Below, one piece after another: positions 11,899 to 24,077 of a stretch of DNA of 64,000 bases. The notes below the pieces were generated by a model that saw only the letters and a list, made by a program, of their open reading frames with translations, did not search any database and was not told where the DNA came from. Origin of the DNA: Amia ocellicauda. Taxonomy: Eukaryota > Chordata > Actinopteri > Amiiformes > Amiidae. The stretch is from contig NC_089852.1 in the NCBI RefSeq assembly GCF_036373705.1, forward strand, positions 2,501 to 66,500, read 5' to 3'. The number at the start of each line of letters is the position of its first letter. Position 1 is the stretch's first letter. Both the position numbers and the translations under genes were made by a program.

Positions 11899-12454
11899 TT
11901 TTGTTGAGTCCTTTTTGACCGATGGCCGTGATGGTGAACAGCTTGGATGGCCCTCCTGGTGACAATGAGATATGTAGTTGCTTCTTCTCAAGTTGTCCTG
12001 TCTTCTTTTTTTTTTTCTTTTTTTTTCAGCAGATATCCAGCCAGGCAAGTGTTGTATTCCACAGGAAATTCAAGCAATGCAAGCAAGGGATTCCTGGAAC
12101 TCTGAGAGATGTTTTTTCTGTTGACCACGTGTCAACAGCAAAAACAGGACATAATGCATCTTGTCTTGATTTGGCACAATCTGTGAGGGTTGGGCCAACA
12201 CAACCTACAGAATGTATCAACACATTTGCTCGTTTCTTGAAATACTTGCTATGACCTGTGGCCCTATGCCATGCAGAAGTCCACAGCTATGCATGTCAGC
12301 TTGCACTGCTCCTCCTCCCCAATGTGCCACTTGTAAGAACTGTGTAAAAAGCGATATAGAACGTGATCAGCAAAGAAACACAATTCTCCTTAGAACGACA
12401 ATCATCATGCCGATCATCATCTCAGTGCATACGTGGATGCCCAACAAGCCAAGC
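11899..12454. other. Unassigned intergenic sequence
   Basis: Mixed-composition sequence with a T-rich run near 12005-12028. No coding exon, RNA gene or repeat family is recognised. Confidence 0.5.
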
Positions 12455-12540
12455 CAGTGGTTCCCAAGCTTTTTCATGCCACGGCACACTTTACTAAGAC
12501 CAAAATCCTCACGGCACAGCAACATGAAAAAAAAAAACGA
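12455..12540. mobile_element. hAT-like element end
   Basis: Begins CAGTGGTTCCCAAGCTTTTT followed by CATGCCACGGCACAC, the typical terminal sequence of hAT-Charlie-type non-autonomous elements. A matching inverted terminus was not found nearby, so it is probably a fragment. The right limit is arbitrary. Confidence 0.55.
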
Positions 12541-12996
12541 ATTTAATAGGTATTGTCTTACCTGAATGGCTGCTAAAACTATTATGACATGCACATTGCA
12601 TGTGAAAATATGTCTGTAGGAGAGTAATTAAAAGGGCAAATGTGTGAAGTGCAAGGAGTCGCCTTTAGTGGTATGGTAAAAAAGTAGACCGACATACTAA
12701 ATCATTACTTCATACATATCATTTATTTAGTGCAGACAGACCAAGACCAGACACTAAAAAGTATTTGCAGAAAATATAAATTCACAGCAAAATAGATTCA
12801 GTTCACAATATCTTATAACAGACCCATTCAACAAAGTGGTTAAACGTAACAAAGGGCATTACAATTGTTGAGAAACAATAGCGCATGGATCAAACATGCT
12901 ATCCTCGCTGTCTTATTGTATTTGATGAGACGTTTCGTAACTGAAATGTTTTGTATGTGGACTGAATGCACACCTGAGCTGAGCATGATATAAATA

Positions 12997-13148
12997 CACC
13001 AATCAGCCATAACATTATGAACACCTGCCTAATATTGTGTAGATCCCCCTTTTGCCTTTTGAGCTATCAAGGCATGTACTCTTACTAGACCTCTCAAGGT
13101 GTGTTGTGGTATCTGGCACCAAGACGTTAGCAGCACATCCTTTAAGTC
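12997..13148 (-). mobile_element. Tc1/mariner terminal fragment (second family)
   Basis: Starts after TA with CACCAATCAGCCATAACATTATG, the same terminus as the element at 25521-26358, and runs colinear with it for about 150 bases (ATCTGGCACCAAGACGTTAGCAG shared). It then stops abruptly at TTTAAGTC, where the LINE begins. The rest of the element is not found beyond the LINE. Confidence 0.88.
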
Positions 13149-15700
13149 TAAACCCTAAACTAGGAACCAGGGGGGCAGGGAGCTCTGACAATGGGACATG
13201 TTCCTCTAAGGAAAGAAAACCAAGGGAAACCGCTAGTAGGAAAGTCCTGAAATGTTTGTACCTCAATGCCAGGAGTATAAGGGACAAGATGTTAGACTTG
13301 GAAGCCACAGTGCTAGCATGTGACTATGATGTTGTAGGAGTGACAGAAACATGGCTTACAGAAAATGATACACACAGTTTAGGAGAGACAGGCAAAATCA
13401 AAGAGGTGGTGGGGTAGCATTATATGTGAAAATGATATTGAGGCAGAAGAACTCAAACTAGATCCCAGTAACGGAACAGAATCTTTGTGGGTCAAACTTT
13501 TCAATAAGAGATCCGGAGGACTAGTGGTAGGAGTGTGTTACAGGCCACCCAACTCAGATATTCAGCAAGATGTTGCATTGTACAGTGTAATCAGGAATGG
13601 ATGTAGCAAGGATGTGGGTGTTATAATGGGGGACTTCAATTTCCCAAACAAAGGCTGGGAAAGCACAGCTGGGACTACAGAAGCAGAAATAGAAATGGTT
13701 GAGATGGTGAATGACTGCTTTCTTACTCAATTTGTCAGGGAACCAACCAGGGAGAGTGCATGCATTGACTTGATCTTTTCAAATGACCAAGATAGAGTCA
13801 GAGGGACACAAGTTGGAGAATCAATGGCAAACTGTGATCACAATATGGTTAGCTTTGAGGCATTCTTTCAAAAAACAAGCACCAAATCTAAAACAATGGT
13901 CTACAATTTTAGAAAAGCAAACCTTGAAGGTATGAGGTGGCACTTAGAAGAGGTAGACTGGAGCACACTGGATACAGATTCAGTTGAAAATGGATGGTTA
14001 TATTTTAAGAATATACTACTTGAGGCTCAGGAGAAATTTGTACCAAAACTTAGCAAATTGAGGACCAACAAACATTGGCAAAAATGGTTTAATAGAAGTA
14101 TGCAAAAAAATATCAAGAGAAAGCAAATGTTGTATAGCGCATACAAAAGGAATAGAGATTAAACAAAATACAAAGAATATATTGAGCTGCAAAGAGATGT
14201 TAAGCAAGGGATCAGGAAAGCAAAGAGGGAAATAGAAAGAAACATAGCTCTTGGAGCTTAAACCAATGCAAGGAGCTTTTTTCAATACTACAAAAGTAAG
14301 AGGTCAATAAAGGAGGAAGTGATACAGATACAGGGCAAAAATTGAAGTATCTTGGAAAATGAACAAGATGTGGCAAATGAGTATTTCACAGAGATTTTTA
14401 CAAAAGAAAAGAAAGATAACATGCCACAGGTTAATGATCAGTCCATTCAAACCCTAAGAGAGATCAGGATAAAGGAGGAGGAGATACTAAAGGGACTAGT
14501 GGAATTAAAAACAAACAAATCACCTGGGCCAGATGGGATATTTCCAACAGTACTTAAAGAAATGAGGGAAATTATTTATAGGCCGCTAACTTGATTATTC
14601 CAAATGACACTTAGAACAGGGGATGTGCCAACTGACTGGAAGACAGCAAATGTCATACCAATCCACAAGAAAGGGGACAAAACTGAGCCAGGAAATTACA
14701 GACCAATCAGTCTCACCTGCATCACCTGTAAAATGTTGGAAAAAATTATTATACAGAAAATAAAGGGGCATCTTAATGAAAACCATATTCTTGGAGATAG
14801 TCAACATGGGTTTAGACTACAGTTTGTAGATCATGTGAAAGCATATGATATTATATACTTTCAGAAAGCTTTTGATAAGGTTCCACACCAAAGACTGATC
14901 CTCAAATTGGAAGCTGTAGGCATTCAGGGTAATGTAAGTAGATGGATTGTGAACTGGCTGATGTATAGGAAACAGAGGGTGTCAATTAGAGGAGTCACTT
15001 CTAACTGGAGTGAGGTTGTTAGTAGAGTTCCACAGGGATCAGTACTAGGGCCTTTGCTTTTTCTAATCTATATTAATGATCTGGACTCTGGGATAGTTAG
15101 CAAACTTGTCAAATTTGCAGATGATACTAAAATAGGTGGCTCAGAAGATACAATCTTGGCAGCACAGGCTATTCAGGGGGACTTAGATAATATTCAGTTG
15201 TGGGCTGACACCAGGCAAATGAAAATCAATGTGGACAAGTACAAGGTAATACATGCAGGTAACAAAAATGTCCACTATAATTACACTATGGGAGGTACAG
15301 ATCTAGATGAAGTAACGCATGAGAAAGACCTAGGAGTCTATGTGGACTCCTCACTTTCTCCATCCAAGCAATGTGGGGAAGCAATAAAAAAGGCAAACAG
15401 AATGCTAGGGTACATTGTCAAAAGTGTAGAATTTAAAACAAGGGAAGTAATGTTAAGACTGTACAGTGCACTAGTTAGACCTCATCTGGAATACTGTGTA
15501 CAGTTCTGGGCACCACACTTCAAGAAGGATATTGCTGCTTTAGAGGCAGTTCAGAGGAGAGCAACCAGACTTATTCCAGGTCTGAAGGGAAAGTCCTACT
15601 CGGAGAGACTGAGGGAACTGAACCTTTTCACCCTGGAACAGAGGAGACTACGTGGGGACTTGATCCAAGTCGGGCGTTTCATGGTTAATTGCAATGCGTA
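13149..15700 (+). mobile_element. CR1-like non-LTR retrotransposon (LINE), degenerate
   Basis: Contains the ORF2 region of a CR1-clade LINE on the plus strand: an apurinic endonuclease domain followed by reverse transcriptase. It is inactive: one frameshift, several in-frame stops, and a deletion inside the reverse transcriptase. The 5' edge adjoins the truncated Tc1 fragment. The 3' edge is placed where recognisable coding ends (RGDLIQVGRF). A terminal tail repeat was not identified. Confidence 0.88.
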
Positions 15701-15701
15701 A
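13200..15701 (+). pseudogene. LINE ORF2 remnant: endonuclease and reverse transcriptase
   Basis: The endonuclease shows KCLYLNARSIRDKM, VVGVTETWL, GVCYRPPNS, the GDFNFP metal-binding motif, CIDLIF and CDHNMVSF (normally SDH). The frame shifts between about 13417 and 13485. In-frame stops follow near 14160, 14250, 14345 and 14592. The reverse transcriptase begins around NKSPGPDGI and has ANVIPIHKKGD, YRPISLT, FQKAFDKVPH, PQGSVLGPLLF and the catalytic FADD box near residue 170 of the 14604-15701 frame. After QHGF, about 25 residues normally preceding the FQKAFDKVPH motif are missing. No function is expected. Confidence 0.88.
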
Positions 15702-16726
15702 TGCTTTTGTTTCCAATTATCATTATGCTCTCTATATTGTGGGTCTGTTGTGCACTGTTCATGTACATTGTGTTGTAATCATAACTTTATCAAACGCGTC
15801 TATTCATGACTGTAGCTCTGTCAGTGACATGAAAAACCACTCAGTAAGATCATTAAAACTAAGTATTAAACAACAAGGCGAAATGTATAAGACACTCCTT
15901 TGCCCTTTGCATGGCTGTGGGTAAACTGCAGATCCTCTCTAGTGCAATAAACTAAGAGCATGTAAACCAGAGAGAGAGAGGGGCATTTCATCTGTGACTT
16001 GAGCACACTTTGATAGCTAGCCTGCTGCAGTTGCCATCAAAACGATACTAATGATTAGTAGTTAACTACTACTGTAGTTTGCCAGCGAATTATTTTTGAT
16101 AGTATTGTATTTTTTTAAATACATTGTGTTTTAATGTGTAATATAGTATTTTCAGTACTGAGTACTTATGGCGTGGGTGTTTTTTTACCTAAACTCTTTA
16201 TTAGTTATTGCTGTTATTTCAGTGTGCACAGTGTACTATTTAAATGTGTATGTATCACCAAATCTATTTCAGTCTATGTTAAAGTGCAATACATGTTCTG
16301 TGATTATTATACCTATCCACAAGATGTTTGTGTTCAAATGTTTGTGTCTCTCTTAGTTTTACCTAAATATTTTCTCTCCGCCATGAAGATGGGCACCACT
16401 AAAATGTTTTGCGGGGGGGGGGCCCCCACAATCAAATCTCGTCTATGGCCCCCAAAAGGCTGGGGCCGGCCCTGCGTGTGATAGTCTGCATTCAGGATCA
16501 GGTCTGCAGTGCCGGCAGTCAGTGTGCTGCGCAGTTGCAAGGTCTCCACTCAGGACTCCAGGATGTGTCAGGGTGTGCGTCGTATGATGCCTTGTGTGTT
16601 GCTGGACAAGCTTGTTGCCCTGCAGCTGCACTTCCTAAATTATGGGCAGGAGCTGCTTGATGCCATAGTGTCTTTTCTGTACTTCGACCAGGTATTATTG
16701 GGAGATGTCTGCTGAACACAAAATAT
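15701..16726. other. Gene-free intergenic sequence
   Basis: Mostly AT-rich with no recognisable exon. Around 16411-16475 a G run followed by GGCCCCCAAAAGGC and GGGGCCGGCCCTG resembles the end of a DNA transposon fragment, but the family is not assignable. Confidence 0.5.
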
Positions 16727-16963
16727 CAATCAATCCATTTTTATTTGTATAGCGCCCTTTGCAGGGTAGCCACAGAGCACACAGACTGGTAAACATACAA
16801 CAAACGTACAGCAAAATAAAATACATAAATAATACAATAAAATAAATAAAAATAGACCTTTAAACAGTTTGTATGATCTAAAATAAAGTAAATGAACATT
16901 TAAATAAATAAACCATTTGGGCATGGAGGAGAGAAAAACAAAAAACTCCTATGATGTCATGTA
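16727..16963 (-). repeat. 3' end of a dispersed retroelement (GCGCTATACAAATAAAAATGG type)
   Basis: CAATCAATCCATTTTTATTTG followed by TATAGCGCCCTTTG is, in reverse complement, the common 3' tail of a fish retroelement family. It is followed by A-rich degenerate sequence. It may be one half of a copy whose other half is at 18690-19436. Confidence 0.5.
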
Positions 16964-18665
16964 TTATTATTTTATTATTATTTTTATTTCTTGGCAGACG
17001 CCCTTATCCAGGGCGACTTACAACATAAGTGCAAACAAAGTGCAAAAATACAGAAGTACAAGGCATCAATCATTACAAATTCAACTAGATAAAACATAGC
17101 AATTCAAGATAATACATTTTTCAAATTCCAATTTACAATTTACACAAGTACAGTAAGAGACTCCCTACATCCTGGACGGTGAAACCTAAGTGCTGCCAAG
17201 ATGTAGGGTTACAGACGAGGGCTACGGGAAAGGGAGCAAGGAGGAAAACAATCAAGAACGCGAGAAGCATAATAAAGCTGAAGTGCTATCCAGCAGGGAT
17301 AGAGGACTAATATTACAAGTGCTGTCGGAAGAGATGCGTCTTGAGTAAGGGGCAGAATGAGGTCAAGGACTCGCTGTTTTGACTTCGGTGGGCAGGTCGT
17401 TCCACCACTTAGGGGCCAGGGATGAGAAGGAGTGGGCTCTGGAGGAAGGAGAGTGGCGAGGAGGCAGAGTTAGCCTTCTGGCACTGGAGGAACGCAGTGG
17501 TTTGCAGGGGATGTATGTTGAGACGAGTGACTGAAAGTAGCTTGGTGCAGTGTGGTCAAGACAGTGGTAGGTGAGGGTCAAAGTCTTGAACTGAATGCGT
17601 GCCGCTAACGGGAGCCAGTGGAGGGAGCGGAGCAGTGGAGTAGCATGTGCGAATCGTGGCAGAGAGAATACCAGACAAGCCGCAGAGTTCTGGATGAGCT
17701 GGAGTGGGCGGGTAGTGGATGCAGGCAGGCCAGCCAGGAGGGAGTTGCAGTAGTCCAGGCGGGAGAGAACCAGTGACTGGATGAGTAGCTGAGTTGTCGG
17801 TGAGAAAGGGACGGATCCGGCGTATCTTGCTCAGGAAGAATCTGCAGGTGCACGTTAGCGTGGTGATGTGTTGGGAGTAGGAGAGTGCAGGATCGAGGGT
17901 GACTCCTAGATTTTTAGCGGAAGAAGGAGAGAGTGTGGTGGATTCCAAGGGGATCGAGATGGGGAGGTCAGCAGAAGGTGAGGAAGAGTGGGGGAAAAAG
18001 AGATGATCTGAGGGTTGTTGATAGTGGATTCAAAGAGAGATTGGAAGTAAGACTTCTTGGCTGAGGTGAGAGAGGATGAGAATGTGGACAGTAGGGAGCG
18101 GTAGAGTTCGAGTGCAGCTGGGAGTTTGGTCCTTTTCCACTTCTGTTCGGTGGCACGCAGACTGAGGAGGGGAGGGACGGGCAGGACGAGACACAAGAGG
18201 ACAGAGTGAGTTAAAGGAGGAGGTGAGGGAGGAGAACAAAGAGGAGGTAGCACAGTTGACAGATAGATTTGAAAAACAGTCAATGGAAGGCAAGAGAGTG
18301 AGGGCAGTGGACGCAAGGGTGGAGGGGGAGACAGAGCGGAGATTACGATGGAAGGTGACAGAGGGAGTGGGAGGAGAGGGGAGGGAGGGGAGGGAAAGGT
18401 AGAAGGAAATGAAGTGGTGGTCTGAGATGTCCATGAGTGTCACGGTAAGTGTTGAAGGGGAGCAGCCTCTTGAGAAGATGAGGTGTAGCTGGCGGCCAGC
18501 CCTGTGAGTGGGGGGAGATGGGGAGATAGTGAAGTTAAAGGAGTGAAGGAGAGGAAGAAAACCGGCACAGTGGGAAGGGTTGGAGAGGTGGATGTTGAAG
18601 TCTCTCAGTAGGATGGTAGGTGAGGACAGCGAGGGGAGAGAGGAGAGAAGAAAGTCGACATTTAG
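16964..18665 (-). mobile_element. L2-type LINE, internally deleted, minus strand
   Basis: The 3' tail on the minus strand ends GTCGCCCTGGATAAGGGCG followed by TCTGCCAAGAAATAAAAA at 16970-17025. Going upstream, minus-strand coding remnants include [20 protein letters not shown] with WWNDLP (17363-17581), AKNLGVTLDPALSYSQHI and [15 protein letters not shown] (17800-17950), and, after a large gap, the endonuclease C-terminus: HLIFSRGCSP, SDHHFISFYL, FHRNLRSVSP (18030-18500) and DFNIHLSNP near 18600. Most of the reverse transcriptase between SFSPTLPHL and the region upstream of NLGVTLDP is missing. It is frameshifted and inactive. Confidence 0.85.
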
Positions 18666-18689
18666 TAGGAAATTAATCTCTGGGGGTTC

Positions 18690-19436
18690 ATGGCTTAGGG
18701 CCTAGGCCTAATGGTTGCCTCCCCTCCAGGCAGTGTAGTCATTACAGCAGCAAGGAGATCAGAAAGCTCTTGATCAGTGCTGCTGGCTGTGCTCTTCCCT
18801 CTGGAGGAGGCCTCTCACCAGCCATCGGGGGTGGGGGGGTTGGACCATCAACAGCCTTTGGGTGGCAATGGCTCATCAGACCTTGGGTGTGGATGTCCCG
18901 TTAGCCCTCTGTGGTGGGGTGCCTCGGAGGAGGGTTGTGTCTCGTCAGACTCCCTCGGTGGGGGACGAGGCGCCTCGTCGGACCCTCAGAGTGGGGTGTT
19001 GCTGGAAGACAAAAGGACAGTTGTGCTCAGATACTGGTCATGCAAAGCAGGACATTTCCAAAGACAGTTGTGCATCGCATGTCCATGGCACACCGGCGAC
19101 ACTATGGGCTAGAAAACTAAACAGAAGAGTCTTCAGCCATGATTTAAAGGCTAAGACAGAAGGGCATCTCTTACAGAGGCTGGAAGATCGTTCCACAATT
19201 TAGGAGCCCTATAACTAAATGCTCAACCACCTGCAGTTTTCTTGTGTATTTTAGGGAGCACTAAGTAACCGGCTTCCTGGGATCTCAATGGCTGACCTGG
19301 AGTGTGTTCGATAAGGAGATCTTTTAAGTAGGGAGGTGCCAGTCCCTTTAGTGCTTTAAATGAGCACTTTAAAGTCTATCCTGTAGCGCACGGGCAGCCA
19401 GTGAAGAGAAGAGGGTCCGTGAGATCAGAATCATAT
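18690..19436 (-). repeat. Dispersed fish repeat fragment (family not assigned)
   Basis: Around 19120-19420 the sequence AGTCTTCAGCCATGATTTAAAGG followed by GGCTGGAAGATCGTTCCACA, AATTTAGGAGCCCTATAACTAAA and GGGCAGCCAGTGAAGA follows a pattern I recognise as widespread in fish genomes, apparently the reverse complement of a retroelement. The part from 18690 to 19100 is less clear. Confidence 0.4.
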
Positions 19437-21836
19437 GTCTGGTTGAATTTTTATTTTAAATAAGGTTTATATTTAAATATTTACACAAATTCTTGCGCTT
19501 TAATCACTTTTTAATGTAAATTAATTTAAGCAATACCTGATGCTTGAAAGCATTTATGCCAAAAATTGGGGGAAATTATTACAGTATTAAACAATGTGTT
19601 TTGCGTTATGATTAATTTGTGATAACATTTTAAAAGCAAAAAATAAATAAATCCTATAGCAAAACAACAGGGAAATAATTAACTAAAGGTGATGGGGACA
19701 AGAGATGCCCTAACAAGCACCTGTGTGTTGTGTGCACTGCCACCAGGGGGAGCACTGTGCCACTGGGACAGTTGGTGTCCACCTCTGATAGAGACACAGC
19801 TTTATACTGACAGAGAGACTGGACATCTGCAGGGTCTCCAGCCTGGCCCTAACCCAATCAAATCTGATATGGATGTATTTGAACCATGACTGTGGTGTCT
19901 CTGTGACAGACTGACCCTGCGTTTACGTCATGTGGTAAGGATGGTCAATACGAGCTCCCGATTTGAAGAAATGTCCATGTCAGCTTCCAGCTCGTAAATA
20001 CTTTTGGACTTTGGAGACAGACCCCGATTTCTCCCACTTCTAGAATTCAGACGTCACGAATGCGGAAATACAAGCAAGCAACCAAATACCAATTCGTTTG
20101 TAAAGTGTAATACAATGCAAATCATCAATTCATTCAATAATGTTGCTTGCCTTCCTTAAGTACAATGAACATGTTTGTCAACTGCTTTTTTTTTTTTTCA
20201 CCTTTTTTCATAACTCAGTAGCACTAACTTTGACACTGAAGCCACACATTTTGGTGAGTTCTGATGGCTTCCGTGTTTCAGTGTATCTGTACGTTGTAAC
20301 AAACACAAGATGTACTTTTTTTCTGACAGGAAACCTTAACCACCCTAATCTCCTCACAGTGAGTAATTTACAATGATTTCTGTATTTAACACAAGCCTAG
20401 CATCATCCATGTGTGTATTTTGGCATTTCTGCTTTCTACTGTGCGTCTTGGGCATCCTAGCAATAGTAGCTTCGCAGGAACAGACTGCCAGTAAGTGTGG
20501 AAGGGAGTAAATCACCTTTTATCCTGCTGAAGACTTCCTGAAATGTCCATTTGTTCAAATCCAAGAAGCTTTGTAGAGTATGTTTCCCACGTGCTTTACT
20601 AGCCCTGCCAAGAATAATCTGAGTGAGAACAATAGAATTACAAAAGTACACAACGTGTGATATGTAATAAATTCAATCACAAGGAGAAGAAATAAAGAAC
20701 TCCTTTAAAGACGTCCATGTGTTTGATATTACTGAATTGATTCATGTCCAGAATGACTTGGTTAATGGAAGTAGGGTTTAAGACCATTCTTCACAAATGG
20801 ATCATTACATGACTCTGGAAAATGTGTAATTCATGTGATACGAAGGATAACTGGTAGTCCTTTGCCAAATAAAATGTTCCCCATGTTGCTACTTCTGTTT
20901 TTAGTTTTTTCCTTTCACGTGTGTTTGTATCATTGGCTTAATAAGATGTGTTTCCTTAAGAGAGAGAATAAATAGTTTATTTTATTATTCTGCAAAATCC
21001 TGATACAGAAAATAGTAAACCAGATTTTAAATTGCATTGTGGGCTCATTGTGCATTCCTCTTCTTAAAGTGAAGGCCATTGTATAAATACTTTCTCAGAC
21101 TACAGGTGAATTGGTGTTACTGGTGATTGATCACAGGATCTGAAATACGTTTAGACAGAGTCCACTGTGTTGGGCTCACTGACCCTCAGAGAGTGTCTTA
21201 TTAATGGCATTTGGAGAAGCAAAGTGTAAATTTTCCCAATTCTTCCTGATGCAAGAGACTGCCAAGGTGAAATATAAAAGAAAACAACCAGTGATCTCTG
21301 CATGCCTGTTTTGGGTGCCTAGTGGACCTGGTAGTCCAATGCACACTGACCGATTACATTTATGCAGATTCTGTTTTTCCCCACATTTTATTTAGTTTAT
21401 TATTGTACAGACCAGAACACCACGCTCCCCGTTCATCAGATATCTCACACCATTTCAAACACCAGGCTGCGGACACAATGGCATGCAAACCTTTATTGTA
21501 TCTCCATATTTTCTAGCTGGAAAGTAACAAAGCACTGAATCTCTGAAGTCACCATAAACCCCGATGGGGCCCAATCATTGTGAGACTCTAATCTCTGTAG
21601 GGTTTAACTGCCACATATTCGATATGGTGACTTCAGTTTGTTCATTCAGCAACCAGGTTATAATGTGCATTTGTTTATGTATCACTAGATTCAGCAGTGG
21701 CTGCAATAAACAAGTTATCCATGGCATATTACTACTGTCTATATACTGTACTCAGAAGTATCCATTACTTTATGAATGTGTACATATACATTTATAACGG
21801 CATCATGCAGTAAAAAACCCTGTAGTGTGAGCAGCC
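19437..21836. other. Gene-free sequence downstream of the first hyaluronidase gene
   Basis: AT-rich and mixed sequence, with a poly-T run near 20187. I see no supported exon, RNA gene or clear transposon. Confidence 0.5.
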
Positions 21837-21842
21837 TTTATT
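21837..21842 (-). terminator. Polyadenylation signal of the HYAL1/3-like gene
   Basis: TTTATT on the plus strand is AATAAA in the sense of the gene, 62 bases past the stop codon at 21904-21906. This would give a very short 3' UTR. Canonical hexamer; use is inferred from position. Confidence 0.6.
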
Positions 21843-21903
21843 GGGGATGTTTGGTCCAAAGGGTTAACCGTGATCCTCCTTTATTCCAGAAACATCAGCC
21901 GGG

Positions 21904-24003
21904 CTACAGTCGCTTTTTACAGTGCCTCCCAGCCCAACCCTGGTAGCAGCTGCATTTAAACTTGGCTTCCATGCTCAATGCTTCCTCCTTATTCAGCTGC
22001 CCCTGCACACTGTGCACCATGCCCTTGGGCCCCGGCTTGGACAGGACTGTCCAGCTGAGTGGATCCAGGTGGAGGTAAGCCTTCGAGCCACTGTCCTGCC
22101 TCTGGCAGCGCCCACGACTCGAGCACCGGACCCGGCTGCACACCACAGCAGCCGTGGTCACGTTCACAATGTAATTACCCAGAGTCCCGTCCGTATAGCC
22201 TTTTATTTCTTCACACACAGCCTGCATGAGGGAAAGGGGAGACAATGGTGAAAAGAGTAAATCGCTGGGTTTTGCTTGTCATTCTCATGCTGTTTCCCTG
22301 TTTTATTCTGATGAATGACAAAGTGGAAGCTGAGCCATTCACAAGTCGATAGAAACCAATTTGTCTTCACAAGCCACCAACACAGTCATGGTGTAGTTTA
22401 CACTCTACTGTCATACAGGAAACTCGTTTTACAGCTCGACTTCCCGTTGAACTTGACTTGCCATTTAAACATTGTTCAAAATGCAGCACAAACGTCTGCG
22501 CCCCGTACAGCAGATTGTCAAGGAAGTGGGACAGGAGACACTAACACATGCACCAATAGACTAGATACATTATGTTTTTGGATCAATAAGCTAAAAAGCA
22601 AGCCAATGAGCAAGGTGGAGATAATGTGTGTCGTTAAAGCACACAGATCCTTCTGCTCCTGCATACCTGAGATTTTGCATAGTCTGCGTTCCCCCAGAGC
22701 ACGATACCTGCCGCTCCCAGCGCTGCAGCCTCCCCGACAGTGTGAACCAAGTCCTCCTGCAGACACAGACCACAGGAGATCAGTTAGTCACAGATGTCAC
22801 TTCACACACACGTCACGTCTTAAAATAACAAGCGTTCAGTAAAGCAAACACAAAATACCGTCCCCCGAACCCACAGATGAACAACCTTTTCTTCACCATT
22901 AACAGTATCAGAAATTTAAACTCCTATTTTGATCATTAGGATGGTATTAATTCAAAAATATATAATACAAATCTGTGAAAAAATGATACAGTTACAAGAA
23001 GTTTGTGATCCCTCAAATTCAAATGTTGCTCTAAAGGAGTGTGACTTTTAAAACGAGGATGATCTGATCAGTCTCTGCACACAACTGAGACCTTCACCTG
23101 AGAAAGGAACTCCAGGGAGTAGGTGTAGGCTATGCGGGCATAGGGCAGCACCGGGGGGCTGACCGGAGTGACCTGTCCCGCGCACCGCTGGGCCTCCAGG
23201 ACGCTGTACTGCGTGTACCGCCGGATAGCCTCGCCCCGGCCGCGCAACTCCAACTCCAGGTAGATGCTGGGATACAGCGCAGAGCTGACGTTCCACAGCC
23301 AGCCCAGCTCCTCGTTCCTCCTCATCTCCACCTCCGGACACTGCCCGGTGTAGTTCAGCGAGGCATTCTTGTACTGGTAGTTGTAGCAGCCGGGCATCCC
23401 GTAGAACCCCCACCAGCCGCCGGGCCTCATCTCGCGGCCCAGCTGCAGCGTGCGATTCATGAACGCCCGGCCCGCCTCCTGGAACTCCCTCTGGGCTTCG
23501 CTGTCCACTTTAGAAGGAGGCCAGTCGGGATGCTTCTGCTGCACCAGAGTCCGGGAGGCGTTGCAGTAAACCTCCTTGGAGTCCCAGTTCCGCACCCACA
23601 GCGGCCGCCAACTCTCCCAGTCCACCACTGCCAGGCCCGAGAAGGCAGCGTGCGGGATGTAGCGCTCAATGTCGGCCCAAGCCAAGTCCAGGTGTTCCAA
23701 CAGGCTGGCGTTCTGGGGCACCCCCCCGTTCACCGGCTCCCCCTGGAGCGTGTAGAAAGGGTACCGGCCCAGCTTGTCCACGTAGAAGATGGTGATATTG
23801 TCCCCCATGAAGCTCTGGTTCTGGTTCAGCACGATGTCAAACAGGCTGAGGTCCAGGTCCACCCCATACTTGGTCTTGCAGGACTCTGTCGGGGCATTCC
23901 ACACCGTCAGGAAGGGCACATTGGGCAACAGAGGCATGCGGGTCTGCTGGATGGCCACAGCGCCCCCCACGGCCCACAGGCTGAGCAGCACCAGGGCGGA
24001 CAT
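21904..24003 (-). CDS. Hyaluronidase, HYAL1/HYAL3-like (three coding exons, complete)
   Basis: Glycosyl hydrolase family 56 enzyme that cleaves hyaluronan. Coding exons: 23098-24003, 22667-22756 (90 bases) and 21904-22221, all joined in phase 0 with GT-AG borders; 437 residues, close to human HYAL1 (435). Start chosen at 24003: it has A at -3 and begins a signal peptide (MSALVLLSLWAVGG); two upstream in-frame ATGs (24045, 24030) have weaker context. The acid pair D128-E130 sits in GLAVVDWESW, the expected catalytic site. GFYGMPGCYNYQ, YPSIYL and several NXS/T glycosylation sites are present. The C-terminal exon has the EGF-like cysteine pattern (CSRVRCSSRGRC, CSCYQGWAGRHC) and no hydrophobic tail, so a secreted or lysosomal form is expected. 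The first exon looks closer to HYAL1 (LQLGR, QHPDWPP), the last two closer to HYAL3 (FLSQEDLV, GAAGIVLWG), so the paralogue is unresolved. Confidence 0.93.
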
Positions 24004-24077
24004 CCTTGCTGTGAGTTCCTGCGATTCCATTAAGCTGGGGGTCATCAGCAGAGGCTACAGTCCACCCGGGATCTGCA

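Noticed and set aside
24004-24045. First in-frame ATG (24045) as start of the HYAL1/3-like gene
   Set aside because: Poor initiation context, and it would add 14 polar residues before the signal peptide. The ATG at 24003 has A at -3.
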